DNA of 64,000 bases from Chryseobacterium taiwanense (GCF_000813825.1 NZ_JWTA01000014.1:1-64000); one strand, 5' to 3'. Shown: positions 46,813-55,018, counted from the first letter of the stretch. Translations and numbers: made by a program. Notes: a model not told the origin generated them from the letters alone.

Positions 46813-48177
46813 ATGGATTTTTCTAATCACAACTTTACGAAAAACGAATGGGAAACATGTCTCAAGGTGCTGAATGCTTTGAAAGATGAACCGTTTCAGA
46901 ATCCTGATAATAAAACCTTTTCGGGATTAATTACGAAAATTCATAAGAACGCCAAAAAACAAAATCGTCAGGAAAGTTATGCCGAAATGAAAACACATGA
47001 CTTGGAAATCAATTCCGAATCTGTCCTGATGAAAAAGGCTTTGGCGGGAGCTTCTGCTTTTTATGACGATCAAAAAGACGAAACACAACTTACAAAATTA
47101 CAGATTCCCAAAAACTGCTACTGCTGTAACCAAAGTTATCAATATGCTCATTCTTTTTACACAAGACTGTGCCCGAAATGTGCCGATGAAAACTACGAAA
47201 AACGTTTTCTCTCAGCAGATTTGAAAGGTAGAAACGTGATCTTAACCGGAGGACGAGTAAAGGTTGGTTTCGCAACAGCATTGAAATTGTTGAGAAACGG
47301 TGCCAATTTGGTTTTGACGACCCGTTTTCCGGCTCTGGCATTGGAAACTTTGCAGAAGGAAGCAGATTATGACGAATGGAAAGACAGACTTTGGGTATAT
47401 GGTTTGGATCTTAGAAATTTAAAGGCAATTCAGGAATTTATAGATTTTTATAAATCGAATTTTGAGACTTTAGATATTTTAATCAATAATGCAGCGCAGA
47501 CGATTAAATATCCTTATCAATATTATTTACCCATCATCAAACGTGAAAATGAGATGTTGGTTGAATTTAAAAACAATCAGAAATTAATTCCGAATGCAAC
47601 AGAAATTTCCACAGAGATCGGAAAGCTGGAGTACGCACAAAATGAAGAAACGAATATTGCTTTAACGCGTTTTGGGCAGCCTGTCGATAGTCGTGATAAA
47701 ACAAGCTGGAATTCTACATTGGAAGAAGTTTCAATGTATGAATTGGTTGAGGTGAATTTAATTAATCACATTGCCCCATATTTTTTGATTAAAGAACTAA
47801 AGCCTTTAATGAAAAACTCAGCTTTTAAAGAAAAGTTTATCGTTAATGTGACGTCTTCAGAAGGTATTTTCAGTTACGATAATAAAACAATTTTCCATCC
47901 GCATACTAATATGACGAAGGCTGCCTTGAATATGATGACGCTCACTTCCGCAAAAGAATTTGAAAAAGATCAAATCTATATGACAGCGGTTGATGTAGGT
48001 TGGATCTCTACAGGAGCGAAGGAAAGTTTGAGAAAAAAACAGTTTGAGCAGGGATATATTCCACCATTGGATTCTGTGGACGGCGCAGCAAGAATTCTGC
48101 ATCCGATTGTGGAAGGTATTAATGGAAAATATTTCAGTGGAGTTTTATTGAAAAATTATAAAATTAATAACTGGTAA
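46813..48177 (+). CDS. SDR-fold protein with N-terminal zinc ribbon, atypical active site
   Basis: A 454-residue protein. Residues 1-100 are helical; a zinc-binding motif follows with Cys at 102, 104, 105, 120 and 123. From about 138 it is a Rossmann SDR domain: ILTGGRVKVGFATAL near 144, INNAAQT near 224, and the serine region VNVTSSEG near 345. The usual catalytic Tyr-x-x-x-Lys reads Thr365-x-x-x-Lys369, so the tyrosine is missing. It may therefore bind a dinucleotide without normal dehydrogenase activity. It ends 8 bases before the first tRNA-like gene and is probably transcribed with it. Confidence 0.8.
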   Translation: MDFSNHNFTKNEWETCLKVLNALKDEPFQNPDNKTFSGLITKIHKNAKKQNRQESYAEMKTHDLEINSESVLMKKALAGASAFYDDQKDETQLTKLQIPKNCYCCNQSYQYAHSFYTRLCPKCADENYEKRFLSADLKGRNVILTGGRVKVGFATALKLLRNGANLVLTTRFPALALETLQKEADYDEWKDRLWVYGLDLRNLKAIQEFIDFYKSNFETLDILINNAAQTIKYPYQYYLPIIKRENEMLVEFKNNQKLIPNATEISTEIGKLEYAQNEETNIALTRFGQPVDSRDKTSWNSTLEEVSMYELVEVNLINHIAPYFLIKELKPLMKNSAFKEKFIVNVTSSEGIFSYDNKTIFHPHTNMTKAALNMMTLTSAKEFEKDQIYMTAVDVGWISTGAKESLRKKQFEQGYIPPLDSVDGAARILHPIVEGINGKYFSGVLLKNYKINNW

Positions 48178-48184
48178 AGATAGA

Positions 48185-48260
48185 GGAAGCGTTAGCTCAG
48201 CTGGAAGAGCGGCTGCACTGCACGCAGGAGGTCGTGGGTTCGAGTCTCACACGCTTTCCA
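48185..48260 (+). tRNA. tRNA-like 1, anticodon TGC (Ala)
   Basis: A cloverleaf with acceptor GAAGCGT/ACGCTTT, which can extend to 8 base pairs with G(-1):C73. D arm GCTC/GAGC with GG in the loop, anticodon loop ACTGCAC, T arm GTGGG-TTCGAGT-CTCAC. Position 33 is C instead of the near-universal U, 27-43 is a G-G mismatch, and the Ala identity pair G3-U70 is absent. The 3' end is C73 followed by CA only. It starts 8 bases after the SDR gene. Confidence 0.72.
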
Positions 48261-48264
48261 AAAC

Positions 48265-48337
48265 GGAGATAATAGTAATAAAGGAAAAATACATTTTGCT
48301 AAAATGAGTTGCAGGTTCGATTCCTGCTTATCTCCCA
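48265..48337 (+). tRNA. tRNA-like 2, anticodon GCT (Ser) without long variable arm
   Basis: Acceptor GGAGATAA/TTATCTCC pairs over 8 bases and is followed by CA. The T arm GCAGG-TTCGATT-CCTGC is perfect. The D arm is weak (GTA/TAC) and A-rich. The anticodon loop TTGCTAA reads GCT, a serine codon reader, but the long variable arm of tRNA-Ser is missing. It lies 5 bases after unit 1. Confidence 0.65.
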
Positions 48338-48342
48338 AAATA

Positions 48343-48416
48343 GAAATGTTAGCTCAAAGGAAGAGTACTGACCCTCCAAGTCAGAGGTTGCGGGTTCGAA
48401 TCCTGTACATTTCACA
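48343..48416 (+). tRNA. tRNA-like 3, anticodon TCC (Gly)
   Basis: Acceptor GAAATGT/ACATTTC, D arm GCTC/GAGT, anticodon arm CTGAC-CCTCCAA-GTCAG, T arm GCGGG-TTCGAAT-CCTGT. Position 33 is C. The 3' end is A73-CA, and the next unit begins at once, so the encoded CA is the last sequence before it. Confidence 0.72.
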
Positions 48417-48490
48417 GGAACATATCGTCTAACGGAAGGACTCTATTACTTCATGATAGCAGTGCAGGTTCGAATCCTGCTATGTTCCCA
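48417..48490 (+). tRNA. tRNA-like 4, anticodon TTC (Glu)
   Basis: Acceptor GGAACATA/TATGTTCC pairs over 8 bases and is followed by CA. The D arm has the Glu/Gln-type CGTCTAACGG start, the anticodon arm is CTATT-ACTTCAT-GATAG with C33, and the T arm is GCAGG-TTCGAAT-CCTGC. It directly abuts unit 3 and ends the first array. Confidence 0.72.
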
Positions 48491-48531
48491 AAATGAACAC
48501 AATAATTTCAGTGTTATAAATACTCACAAAA

Positions 48532-48735
48532 CCGACCTAGGAAACTGATGCGTTAAGAAAATTGAAAATTAATCCGTTAAAAAATTTCCACTGTTCGAAG
48601 CGTGATACAAATATCAAATCGAAGTACAAACGGTGAATTCGCGCAAGTTTTGGGAATTTTAGGATTAAGTTTTAATTTTTAGCGTAAGTTTCCCAATCTT
48701 GAATTTTTGTTTCTTTTGCTTTAAGGCAAAAGAAA
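48532..48735 (+). repeat. about 205-base intergenic repeat family B, copy 2
   Basis: The region from CCTAGGAAACTGATGCGTTA to the terminal hairpin TTCTTTTG...CAAAAGAA matches 49769-49972 in the same orientation and 11120-11330 inverted. It lies between the first tRNA-like array and the Sir2 gene and holds no gene. Confidence 0.75.
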
Positions 48736-48758
48736 ATTAGTCATTTAAAATAAAAACC

Positions 48759-49586
48759 ATGAAAGAATTAAAAGAAATATTAAATACTGTCATCAAAGAA
48801 AAAAAAGGATACATCACTTTCCTTACCGGAGCCGGAATTTCTGCGGAAAGCGGGATTCCTACTTACCGTTCTATTGACGGAATCTGGATTAAAGGAACAA
48901 AATATCATAAACCTGAAGAATTCGGAACATATAAATACTTTAGCAAAAATCAGGAGGAAGTCTGGCAATACAATCTTTTCTGGAAAAAACTGATTGAGGA
49001 AGCACAACCCAATTCCGGACATTTTGCGATTACGGAAATGGAAAAACTTTTGGGAGAAAGATTTAAATTAATCACACAAAACATCGACGGGCTTCATCAA
49101 AGATCGGGAACGCAAAAAGTGTATGAAATTCATGGAAGTAAACAAAAAGTCCGTTGTTCGAAAGAATGCAGCGAACCGATTAATGTTCCTGATAATATTA
49201 CATTTAAAGAATATACAGAAGACTTAACACCAGATGATATTGATAATCTGAAATGCAAAAAATGTGGAAACTGGCTTCGACCTCATACTTTGTGGTTTGA
49301 TGAAAGTTATAACGAAAAATATTACCATTTTGATACGGCTTACGATATTGCAGACAATACCGATATTTTGTTTGTTATCGGAACTTCGGGATCAACAGCC
49401 TTACCTGTAAACATTGTTGAAACCGTAAAAATCCGAGCCAAATGGATTGTGCTCATCAATCCTGAAAGTGATACGTATTTCGATTATATTTTAAGAGGAA
49501 GTAAAACATTGCATTCTATTCAGGAAAGCAGTTCCGTTGCGCTTCCACAACTAAAAAATATGATTGAAGAAGTGATAAACTCTTAA
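48759..49586 (+). CDS. Sir2-family NAD-dependent protein deacylase / NADase
   Basis: A 275-residue sirtuin. GAGISAESGIPTYRS at residues 24-38 forms the NAD site, ITQNIDGLHQRSG near 106 holds the conserved Asn-Ile-Asp, and EIHGSK near 125 the catalytic histidine. A zinc site is made by CSKEC near 132 and CKKC near 165. GTSGSTALPVN near 208 and NPES near 233 complete the Rossmann part. It could be a protein deacylase or, as in several defence systems, an NAD-consuming effector; sequence alone does not decide. A tRNA-like gene starts 10 bases after its stop. Confidence 0.9.
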   Translation: MKELKEILNTVIKEKKGYITFLTGAGISAESGIPTYRSIDGIWIKGTKYHKPEEFGTYKYFSKNQEEVWQYNLFWKKLIEEAQPNSGHFAITEMEKLLGERFKLITQNIDGLHQRSGTQKVYEIHGSKQKVRCSKECSEPINVPDNITFKEYTEDLTPDDIDNLKCKKCGNWLRPHTLWFDESYNEKYYHFDTAYDIADNTDILFVIGTSGSTALPVNIVETVKIRAKWIVLINPESDTYFDYILRGSKTLHSIQESSSVALPQLKNMIEEVINS

Positions 49587-49596
49587 ATTTTCAGAC

Positions 49597-49665
49597 AAAG
49601 CAATAGTTTAATGGAAAAACACATCCTTCTAAGATGAATTACAGGTTCGATTCCTGTTTGCTTTG
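49597..49665 (+). tRNA. tRNA-like 5, anticodon TCT (Arg)
   Basis: Acceptor AAAGCAA/TTGCTTT is perfect and can extend by C-G and A-T pairs to 9 base pairs. D arm GTTT/AAAC with GG in the loop, anticodon arm CATC-CTTCTAA-GATG, T arm ACAGG-TTCGATT-CCTGT. U33 is present. Position 73 is G, followed by a T-run and no CA, so it is the one clear exception to the N73-CA pattern. It lies 10 bases after the Sir2 gene. Confidence 0.68.
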
Positions 49666-49702
49666 TTTTTTGATTAAAATTGGATGAGGTCTAATATTTT
49701 CC

Positions 49703-49732
49703 TCTCGCAGATTTTAACAGATGACGCAGATT
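49703..49732. repeat. intergenic repeat family D, copy 4
   Basis: TCTCGCAGATTTTAACAGAT followed by GACGCAGATT resembles the elements at 10294-10350, 16131-16229 and 31581-31642. Confidence 0.5.
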
Positions 49733-49768
49733 TTTTCTTAATATCATTCTGCTTCTTGACTTTTTAAA

Positions 49769-49972
49769 TCGACTTAGGAAACTGAAGCGTTAAGAAAATT
49801 AATTCTGTAAACGTTAAGAAAATTCTACTGTTTGAGCGCGACTCAAATTCAGAACCGAAGAACAAATCTTGACATCGCGCGAGTTTTAGAATTTTTAGAG
49901 AACAGGATTAATTTTTAACGTAAGTTTCCCAGTCTTGAATTTTTGTTTCTTTTGTTTCAAGACAAAAGAAAA
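49769..49972 (+). repeat. about 205-base intergenic repeat family B, copy 3
   Basis: It matches the copy at 48532-48735 from CTTAGGAAACTGAAGCGTTA through CGCGCGAGTTTTAGAA to the hairpin TTCTTTTG...CAAAAGAA. The two copies are direct repeats that bracket the Sir2 gene and its tRNA-like gene. The 349-base gap before TatD is otherwise empty. Confidence 0.75.
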
Positions 49973-50014
49973 GTAATCATAGAATAACAAAAGTAAATTT
50001 AATAAAACAAAAAA

Positions 50015-50800
50015 ATGAACACATTTATCGACATTGGTATTAACCTAACCAATAAACAATTCCACGGCGAACAGGAAGAAATCATCAACCGTGCGCTCGA
50101 CAATGGAGTAGAGCAAATGATCCTCACGGGAACTAGTGTAAGAGGAAGTAAGGAAGCGGCGGAAATTGCGGAAGATTATCCTGATATTTTATTTTCAACG
50201 GCTGGAATTCATCCGCACGATGCCAAATCTTTCAATAACGAAAGTATACCTGAATTAAGAAAACTATTAAAACAAGACCACGTTGTTTCCGTGGGAGAAT
50301 GCGGATTGGATTTCGACAGAGATTTTTCTCCAAGACCTATTCAGGAAAAATGTTATCGTGCTCAGCTCGAATTGGCAATAGAAGTGAATAAACCGCTTTT
50401 CCTTCATGAAAGATCGGCTTTCAAAAGATTTAATGAAATTACGGACGAATATATATTCAGACTTCCAAATGCAGTTGTTCATTGTTTCACAGGAACTTTA
50501 GATGAGGCCAAAAAGTATTTGGACAAAGGTTTTTATTTGGGATTTACCGGAGCAATCAGTGATCAGAATAGATTCAAACATTTGGAAGAAGTGATTAAAT
50601 ATACTCCTCTCGATAGAATGATGATTGAAACCGATGCGCCATTTATGCTGCCGAAAAATATGCCGAGAACGCAGAACCGCAGAAATGAACCTGCATTTTT
50701 ACCTTATGTGGCTCAAACAATTGCGAATCTAAAGAAAATCAGTATTTCCGAAGTCGCCAATGAAACGACAGAAGTCGCCCAACATTTTTTCAGCATATAA
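50015..50800 (+). CDS. tatD: TatD-family metal-dependent hydrolase
   Basis: A 261-residue TIM-barrel protein of normal TatD length. TFIDIGINLTNKQF at the start, TAGIHPHDAKSF near residue 67, VSVGECGLDFDRDFSPR near 90, VNKPLFLHERSAF near 124, PNAVVHCFTGTLDEA near 150 and MIETDAPFMLP near 205 supply the metal ligands. TatD proteins act as 3'-5' DNA or RNA exonucleases or D-aminoacyl-tRNA deacylases. The last possibility is of interest beside tRNA-like genes but is only a link by position. Confidence 0.9.
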   Translation: MNTFIDIGINLTNKQFHGEQEEIINRALDNGVEQMILTGTSVRGSKEAAEIAEDYPDILFSTAGIHPHDAKSFNNESIPELRKLLKQDHVVSVGECGLDFDRDFSPRPIQEKCYRAQLELAIEVNKPLFLHERSAFKRFNEITDEYIFRLPNAVVHCFTGTLDEAKKYLDKGFYLGFTGAISDQNRFKHLEEVIKYTPLDRMMIETDAPFMLPKNMPRTQNRRNEPAFLPYVAQTIANLKKISISEVANETTEVAQHFFSI

Positions 50801-50833
50801 AAAAGAGTTTTACAGATAAAGTAAAACTCTTTT
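50801..50833. terminator. bidirectional intrinsic terminator
   Basis: AAAAGAGTTTTAC and GTAAAACTCTTTT form a perfect 13-base-pair stem with a 7-base loop between the convergent tatD and deoD genes. Confidence 0.88.
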
Positions 50834-50872
50834 TTATTACATATTTTTAAGCACTTTCTCAGTACTTTTTTT

Positions 50873-51583
50873 TTACAAACTTTTAATAGCCGCTTCCAAA
50901 GCAAGTTCCATCATAGGTTTCAAAGCTGTCTCTCTTTCATCAGCAGAAATTTTCTCGTGAGTAGGGATAATATCTGTTACCGTAAGAATGGTTGCAGCGT
51001 TTTTTCCTAAATGTTGAGCATTGGCAAACAATCCGAATGCTTCCATTTCTACCGCAGGACAGTTGTATTTTGTAGCAATAGTTGGAACGGCAGGATCTTT
51101 TCTGTAGAAAATATCGCTACTATGAACGTTGATTGCTTTTGTGGTTAAAGATAATTCATCAGCCGTTGCATTGATCGTGTCAAAAATAGTTCCCTGATGA
51201 GAAAGAATATCATCTTCAATTTCCCATGCGAATTTGGCGTATGTACTCTCGCTTGCTGCTTTTTCAACATTTAAAATATCAAACGTTTTTAGGGCTGTTG
51301 TGTAGGCACCGCAAGTTCCGATTCTGATAATTGTATCCACTTCATATTCTGTAAACAGTTCAAAAGAATAAATTCCAATGCTTGGAAATCCCATTCCACT
51401 AGCACCTACAGTGATTTCTTTTCCTTTGTAAAGCCCTGTATAATAGAAAATGCCTCTTGTTTTGCTTACTAATTTTGCATTTTCCAAATAATTTTCAGCA
51501 ATATATTGTGCGCGAAGCGGATCTCCCGGCTGTAGCACTACTTTAGCAATTTCTCCTTTTTTTGCACTAATGTGAATACTCAT
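50873..51583 (-). CDS. deoD: purine-nucleoside phosphorylase, DeoD type
   Basis: A 236-residue protein from the ATG of MSIHISAKKGEIAK, the normal DeoD start; a 10-codon extension upstream has no support. VVLQPGDPLRA near residue 17, GASGMGFPSIGIYS near 59, IRIGTCGAY near 85, and EMEAFGLF near 178 are the phosphate, ribose and base sites; the catalytic aspartate lies in TVTDIIPT near 202. It cleaves purine nucleosides with phosphate to free base and ribose 1-phosphate. Confidence 0.93.
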   Translation of the reverse strand: MSIHISAKKGEIAKVVLQPGDPLRAQYIAENYLENAKLVSKTRGIFYYTGLYKGKEITVGASGMGFPSIGIYSFELFTEYEVDTIIRIGTCGAYTTALKTFDILNVEKAASESTYAKFAWEIEDDILSHQGTIFDTINATADELSLTTKAINVHSSDIFYRKDPAVPTIATKYNCPAVEMEAFGLFANAQHLGKNAATILTVTDIIPTHEKISADERETALKPMMELALEAAIKSL

Positions 51584-51689
51584 AATTTTATTTTGAAGCA
51601 GCAAAGATAACAAATATGTGAATAGAGAATTGTCAATTTACGGTTTCATGAATTTTTTTTAATTGATACTACTTTTTAGGTAAAATTTA

Positions 51690-52538
51690 TCAATGTGGTT
51701 CTTTCCTGAACTGTGTGGGAGTTACCTTTTTGATTTTCTTAAAAACACGGTTGTAATAGGGAATGTCATTAAAACCAGAAGCAATACAGATTTCCGCAAT
51801 AGACAATTTTGTTTTTAACAGCATTTGACACGAAGATTCGATCCTGAATTCTGTTAAGTAAGTAAAAAAAGATTTTCCGGTCATTTTTTTGAAGAAAACA
51901 CAAAAGGAGGATTTCTGCATTCCTACAGATTTTGAAATTTCTTCCAAGCTGATATTCCGCTGAAAATTGCTTAAAATAAAAAGATAAATTTCCTGCAACT
52001 TTTTCTCTCTTTTGTTTTCTATGACTGGTCTTCCGACAATCTGCATGTCTTTACAATAAGAAATCAGTTCCAACAATTTAATAAAGGAAGAAACTCTTTC
52101 AATGCTATTTTGATGAATCATAGAAGTCATTAAAATCTGAATTTTTTCTAATAATCCATCTTTAAAAGACACAGCATTTTCATTATTTTGAAGTTCAGAA
52201 ATACTGTTGAAAAGTTCAGGGAAAATATTTTTACAGCTTTCCAAAAAATCATTTTCAAAAACAATGGTGATATTTTCAATTTTGCCTTCGTTATCATGAA
52301 CAGACTCATCGAAAGACCAACAATGCGGAATATTCGGTGGAATTAAAATAACTTCCCCTTTCGAAAAATTTTCGACAACATCACCGATAATTCTTGCCCC
52401 GCTTCCTGTGATAATATAAGACAGTTCCCAGGTTTCCTGCTGATGAAGCGGAACCTGTTGATCCCATTTGATATGAACATGATCAAAGTGAAAAGTATGG
52501 GTTCTTGCTCTTGGATAATATTTTAAATTTTGCTTCAT
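51690..52538 (-). CDS. AraC-family transcriptional regulator with N-terminal cupin
   Basis: A 282-residue protein. Residues 10-110 form a cupin-like sensor (ELSYIITGSGARIIGDVVE and ILIPPNIPHCW). Two C-terminal helix-turn-helix motifs follow: ISLEEISKSVGMQKSSFCVF near residue 205 and KLSIAEICIASGFNDIPYYN near 250, ending RVFKKIKKVTPTQFRKE. The effector is probably a sugar or related small molecule. It is divergent from the acyltransferase gene, which it may control. Confidence 0.88.
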   Translation of the reverse strand: MKQNLKYYPRARTHTFHFDHVHIKWDQQVPLHQQETWELSYIITGSGARIIGDVVENFSKGEVILIPPNIPHCWSFDESVHDNEGKIENITIVFENDFLESCKNIFPELFNSISELQNNENAVSFKDGLLEKIQILMTSMIHQNSIERVSSFIKLLELISYCKDMQIVGRPVIENKREKKLQEIYLFILSNFQRNISLEEISKSVGMQKSSFCVFFKKMTGKSFFTYLTEFRIESSCQMLLKTKLSIAEICIASGFNDIPYYNRVFKKIKKVTPTQFRKEPH

Positions 52539-52648
52539 TTAAAGTGATGAAATCAGAATTATGTAAATATAAGACAATAATTAAAAAATATAGAACAATC
52601 TTTTTGGGACAATAGCATCTATTTTTGCATTAAATTTTAAGTGAAAAT

Positions 52649-53791
52649 ATGAATCAAACCTTAAATATTTCTCAATCTAAACCGCATTATGAAATCCTTG
52701 ACGGATTGCGTGGTGTTGCCGCCATTATGGTCGTATTTTTCCATGTTTTTGAAACATTTTCAAATGGAGATCACACGAAACAGATTATCAATCATGGTTA
52801 TTTGGCGGTTGATTTTTTCTTTATGCTTTCAGGATATGTGATTAGTTATGCTTACGATAACCGCTGGAATCAGATGACGTTGAAAGATTTTTTCATTCGT
52901 CGTTTGGTGAGATTACAGCCAATGATTATTATCGGTTCCTTGGTTGGAGCAGTTTTATTTTATTTCCAACATTCGGAAGGACTAGGATGGGGAGGAATTT
53001 CAACAACTCCGGTTTGGAAATTACTATTGGTGATGTTTATTGGAATGACAGTAATTCCTGTTGGAAAAAGTTTAGATATTCGAGGCTGGAATGAAATGCA
53101 CCCGTTGAACGGTCCGTCTTGGTCTCTGTTTTTTGAATATATCGCTAATATTGTTTATGCTTTGGTTTTAAGAAGAGTTTCCAAGATCGTACTAGGAATT
53201 TTAGTGATTATTTCAGCAGGATTTACCATTCATTATGCTTTTACCAATCCAAATGGAGATATGATTGGAGGTTGGTCAATTGATGATGCAACGCAATTGA
53301 GAATTGGATTTACAAGATTGGCTTTTCCTTTTTTAATGGGAATATTTTTGGCGAGAATAGTTAAATTAAAATTCACTAAAAATGCTTTTTTTACCACGAG
53401 TCTTATCCTTATTATTTTATTTGCATTTCCACGTTTAGGAGGAACTGAAGCACATTGGCAGAATGCTTTTTATGAATGTTTTACCTTAATGATTATGTTT
53501 CCGGTTGTTATCTTGTTGGGAGCCGGAGGTAAAGTGGTGGGTGAGAAAGCCAATCAGTTATGTAAATTTTTAGGAGATATTTCATATCCTATTTATATTA
53601 CACATTTTCCGCTAGTATATGTTTATATGGCATGGATTGTGAATGGAAAACATACATTGGAAGAACCTCAATCCTGGATTTTTGGTTTGCTTACGGTAGC
53701 TGTTTCAATAGTTTTAGCGTATTGCTTTATGAAGTTCTACGATATTCCAGTGAGAAAATGGCTAAATAATAAATTAATATCAAAAAAATAA
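52649..53791 (+). CDS. acyltransferase family 3 membrane protein (OafA/YrhL type)
   Basis: A 380-residue inner-membrane protein with about 10 hydrophobic segments. LDGLRGVAAIMVVFFHVFE near residue 17 has the conserved arginine and histidine, followed by AVDFFFMLSGYVISY near 52 and FFIRRLVRLQPM near 81; NGPSWSLFFEY is near 153. These enzymes transfer O-acyl groups to surface sugars. A -7 box (TATTTTTG) at 52620-52627 precedes it. The VOC gene follows by 8 bases. Confidence 0.88.
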   Translation: MNQTLNISQSKPHYEILDGLRGVAAIMVVFFHVFETFSNGDHTKQIINHGYLAVDFFFMLSGYVISYAYDNRWNQMTLKDFFIRRLVRLQPMIIIGSLVGAVLFYFQHSEGLGWGGISTTPVWKLLLVMFIGMTVIPVGKSLDIRGWNEMHPLNGPSWSLFFEYIANIVYALVLRRVSKIVLGILVIISAGFTIHYAFTNPNGDMIGGWSIDDATQLRIGFTRLAFPFLMGIFLARIVKLKFTKNAFFTTSLILIILFAFPRLGGTEAHWQNAFYECFTLMIMFPVVILLGAGGKVVGEKANQLCKFLGDISYPIYITHFPLVYVYMAWIVNGKHTLEEPQSWIFGLLTVAVSIVLAYCFMKFYDIPVRKWLNNKLISKK

Positions 53792-53799
53792 AAGTTTAA

Positions 53800-54189
53800 A
53801 TGAAAATAGAACACGTTGCCTTTTGGGTAAAGGATTTGGAGAAGATGAAAAATTTCTATGAGAAATATTTCGGTGCAGTTTCTAATGAAAAATACCATAA
53901 TCCTGTAAAGAATTTTGAATCTTATTTCCTGAGTTTTGAGAACGGAAGCAGATTGGAAATCATGACAAGACCCGATATTCAAGAAGGAAACAATTCTTTT
54001 GAAGCTCAGAAATTCGGAATCATTCACCTTGCATTTTCTACAGGAAGCAAGGAGAAAGTTGATGAATTAACTGAAATTTTGAGAAATGATGGTTATAAAG
54101 TAGCTGGAGAACCCAGAACTTCCGGAGATGGCTACTACGAAAGCGTCATTCTCGATCCTGAAAATAATATTATCGAGATAATAAAATAG
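53800..54189 (+). CDS. VOC-superfamily (glyoxalase-like) protein
   Basis: A 129-residue protein with the paired beta-alpha-beta-beta-beta modules of the vicinal-oxygen-chelate fold. KIEHVAFWVKDLEKMKNFYE at the start carries the first metal-ligand histidine; later FGIIHLAFSTGS near residue 74 and ILDPENNIIEI near 117 give the second histidine and the last glutamate. Substrate is unknown. It is co-transcribed with the acyltransferase and followed by a terminator. Confidence 0.85.
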   Translation: MKIEHVAFWVKDLEKMKNFYEKYFGAVSNEKYHNPVKNFESYFLSFENGSRLEIMTRPDIQEGNNSFEAQKFGIIHLAFSTGSKEKVDELTEILRNDGYKVAGEPRTSGDGYYESVILDPENNIIEIIK

Positions 54190-54225
54190 TTTTTAATTCT
54201 CAAAGTGAACGTATTTACTTTGGCT

Positions 54226-54250
54226 CGGCTCAGATCTAAGATCTGAGCCG
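54226..54250 (+). terminator. intrinsic terminator after the VOC gene
   Basis: CGGCTCAGAT and ATCTGAGCCG form a perfect 10-base-pair stem with a 5-base loop, followed by ATTTTTTATT. Confidence 0.92.
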
Positions 54251-54376
54251 ATTTTTTATTGAGAATAGACCTTTTTTGAAGCTGGAATATCTATTTACAA
54301 ATAAAAGTATTATTTAATTATTAATCATGGAATTAAAAATTTTATTCTCAGAGAAATAATTATATTTTTGTTTATC

Positions 54377-55015
54377 ATGGAAACCAAATCCCCATTTTTA
54401 GACACTTTATTTCTGCTTCGAAAAGAAGAATGCATTACCATTTTTACAGATATTCAGGAAATTTCTCAAAAGGAAGAACAGGATGCTGCAGATTATTTTG
54501 AATCCGAATTCGAAAAAGAGCGATTGGAATTTTTATCCGATCAGATCAATTGTGACCGCGAAACGGCGGTTTGGGCTGCAAAAATAATGTATCACAGTGC
54601 TCAATTACATTTGATAAGAGAAAATACAGCGAAAGATTTAAATAAGTTAATTCCTCCATTTAAAGGGAAACGAGATACTTCATCCCTATTATCTGCTGAT
54701 TTATCGTTAAGATTTTTACCGCAAATTATTGCTGTTTTACAAAGTGCAGATCAGGAAGATGCTGTAATCAAAATGTTGGAAAATATTTTAAAACAATTTC
54801 ATTACTCCGCCATTGGATTTGATTTGGAACTGGAAAATATCAACTGGGAAGAGGAATTAAAAGACAAAACCTACCGAAAATTATATCTTGAAAGAATTGT
54901 GGAAAAGAAAGCTTATCCATTGGCAGAAATTCCATACATCAATCAATTGCTTATCGCTGAATTTGGGATGTATAAAGATATTTTTTGGAGAGAACTAAAA
55001 ATAATCAATGATTAA
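54377..55015 (+). CDS. hypothetical helical protein upstream of the ternary system
   Basis: A 212-residue, mainly helical, acidic cytoplasmic protein from the ATG of METKSPFLDTL; a TTG three codons earlier overlaps a -7 box (TATTTTTG, 54363-54370). I do not recognise a named domain. AVWAAKIMYHSAQLHLIREN near residue 69 and SLRFLPQIIAVLQSADQED near 113 form amphipathic helices. It precedes the MoxR gene on the same strand with a repeat between them, so it may be an accessory part of the ternary system (inference). Confidence 0.6.
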   Translation: METKSPFLDTLFLLRKEECITIFTDIQEISQKEEQDAADYFESEFEKERLEFLSDQINCDRETAVWAAKIMYHSAQLHLIRENTAKDLNKLIPPFKGKRDTSSLLSADLSLRFLPQIIAVLQSADQEDAVIKMLENILKQFHYSAIGFDLELENINWEEELKDKTYRKLYLERIVEKKAYPLAEIPYINQLLIAEFGMYKDIFWRELKIIND

Positions 55016-55018
55016 AAA

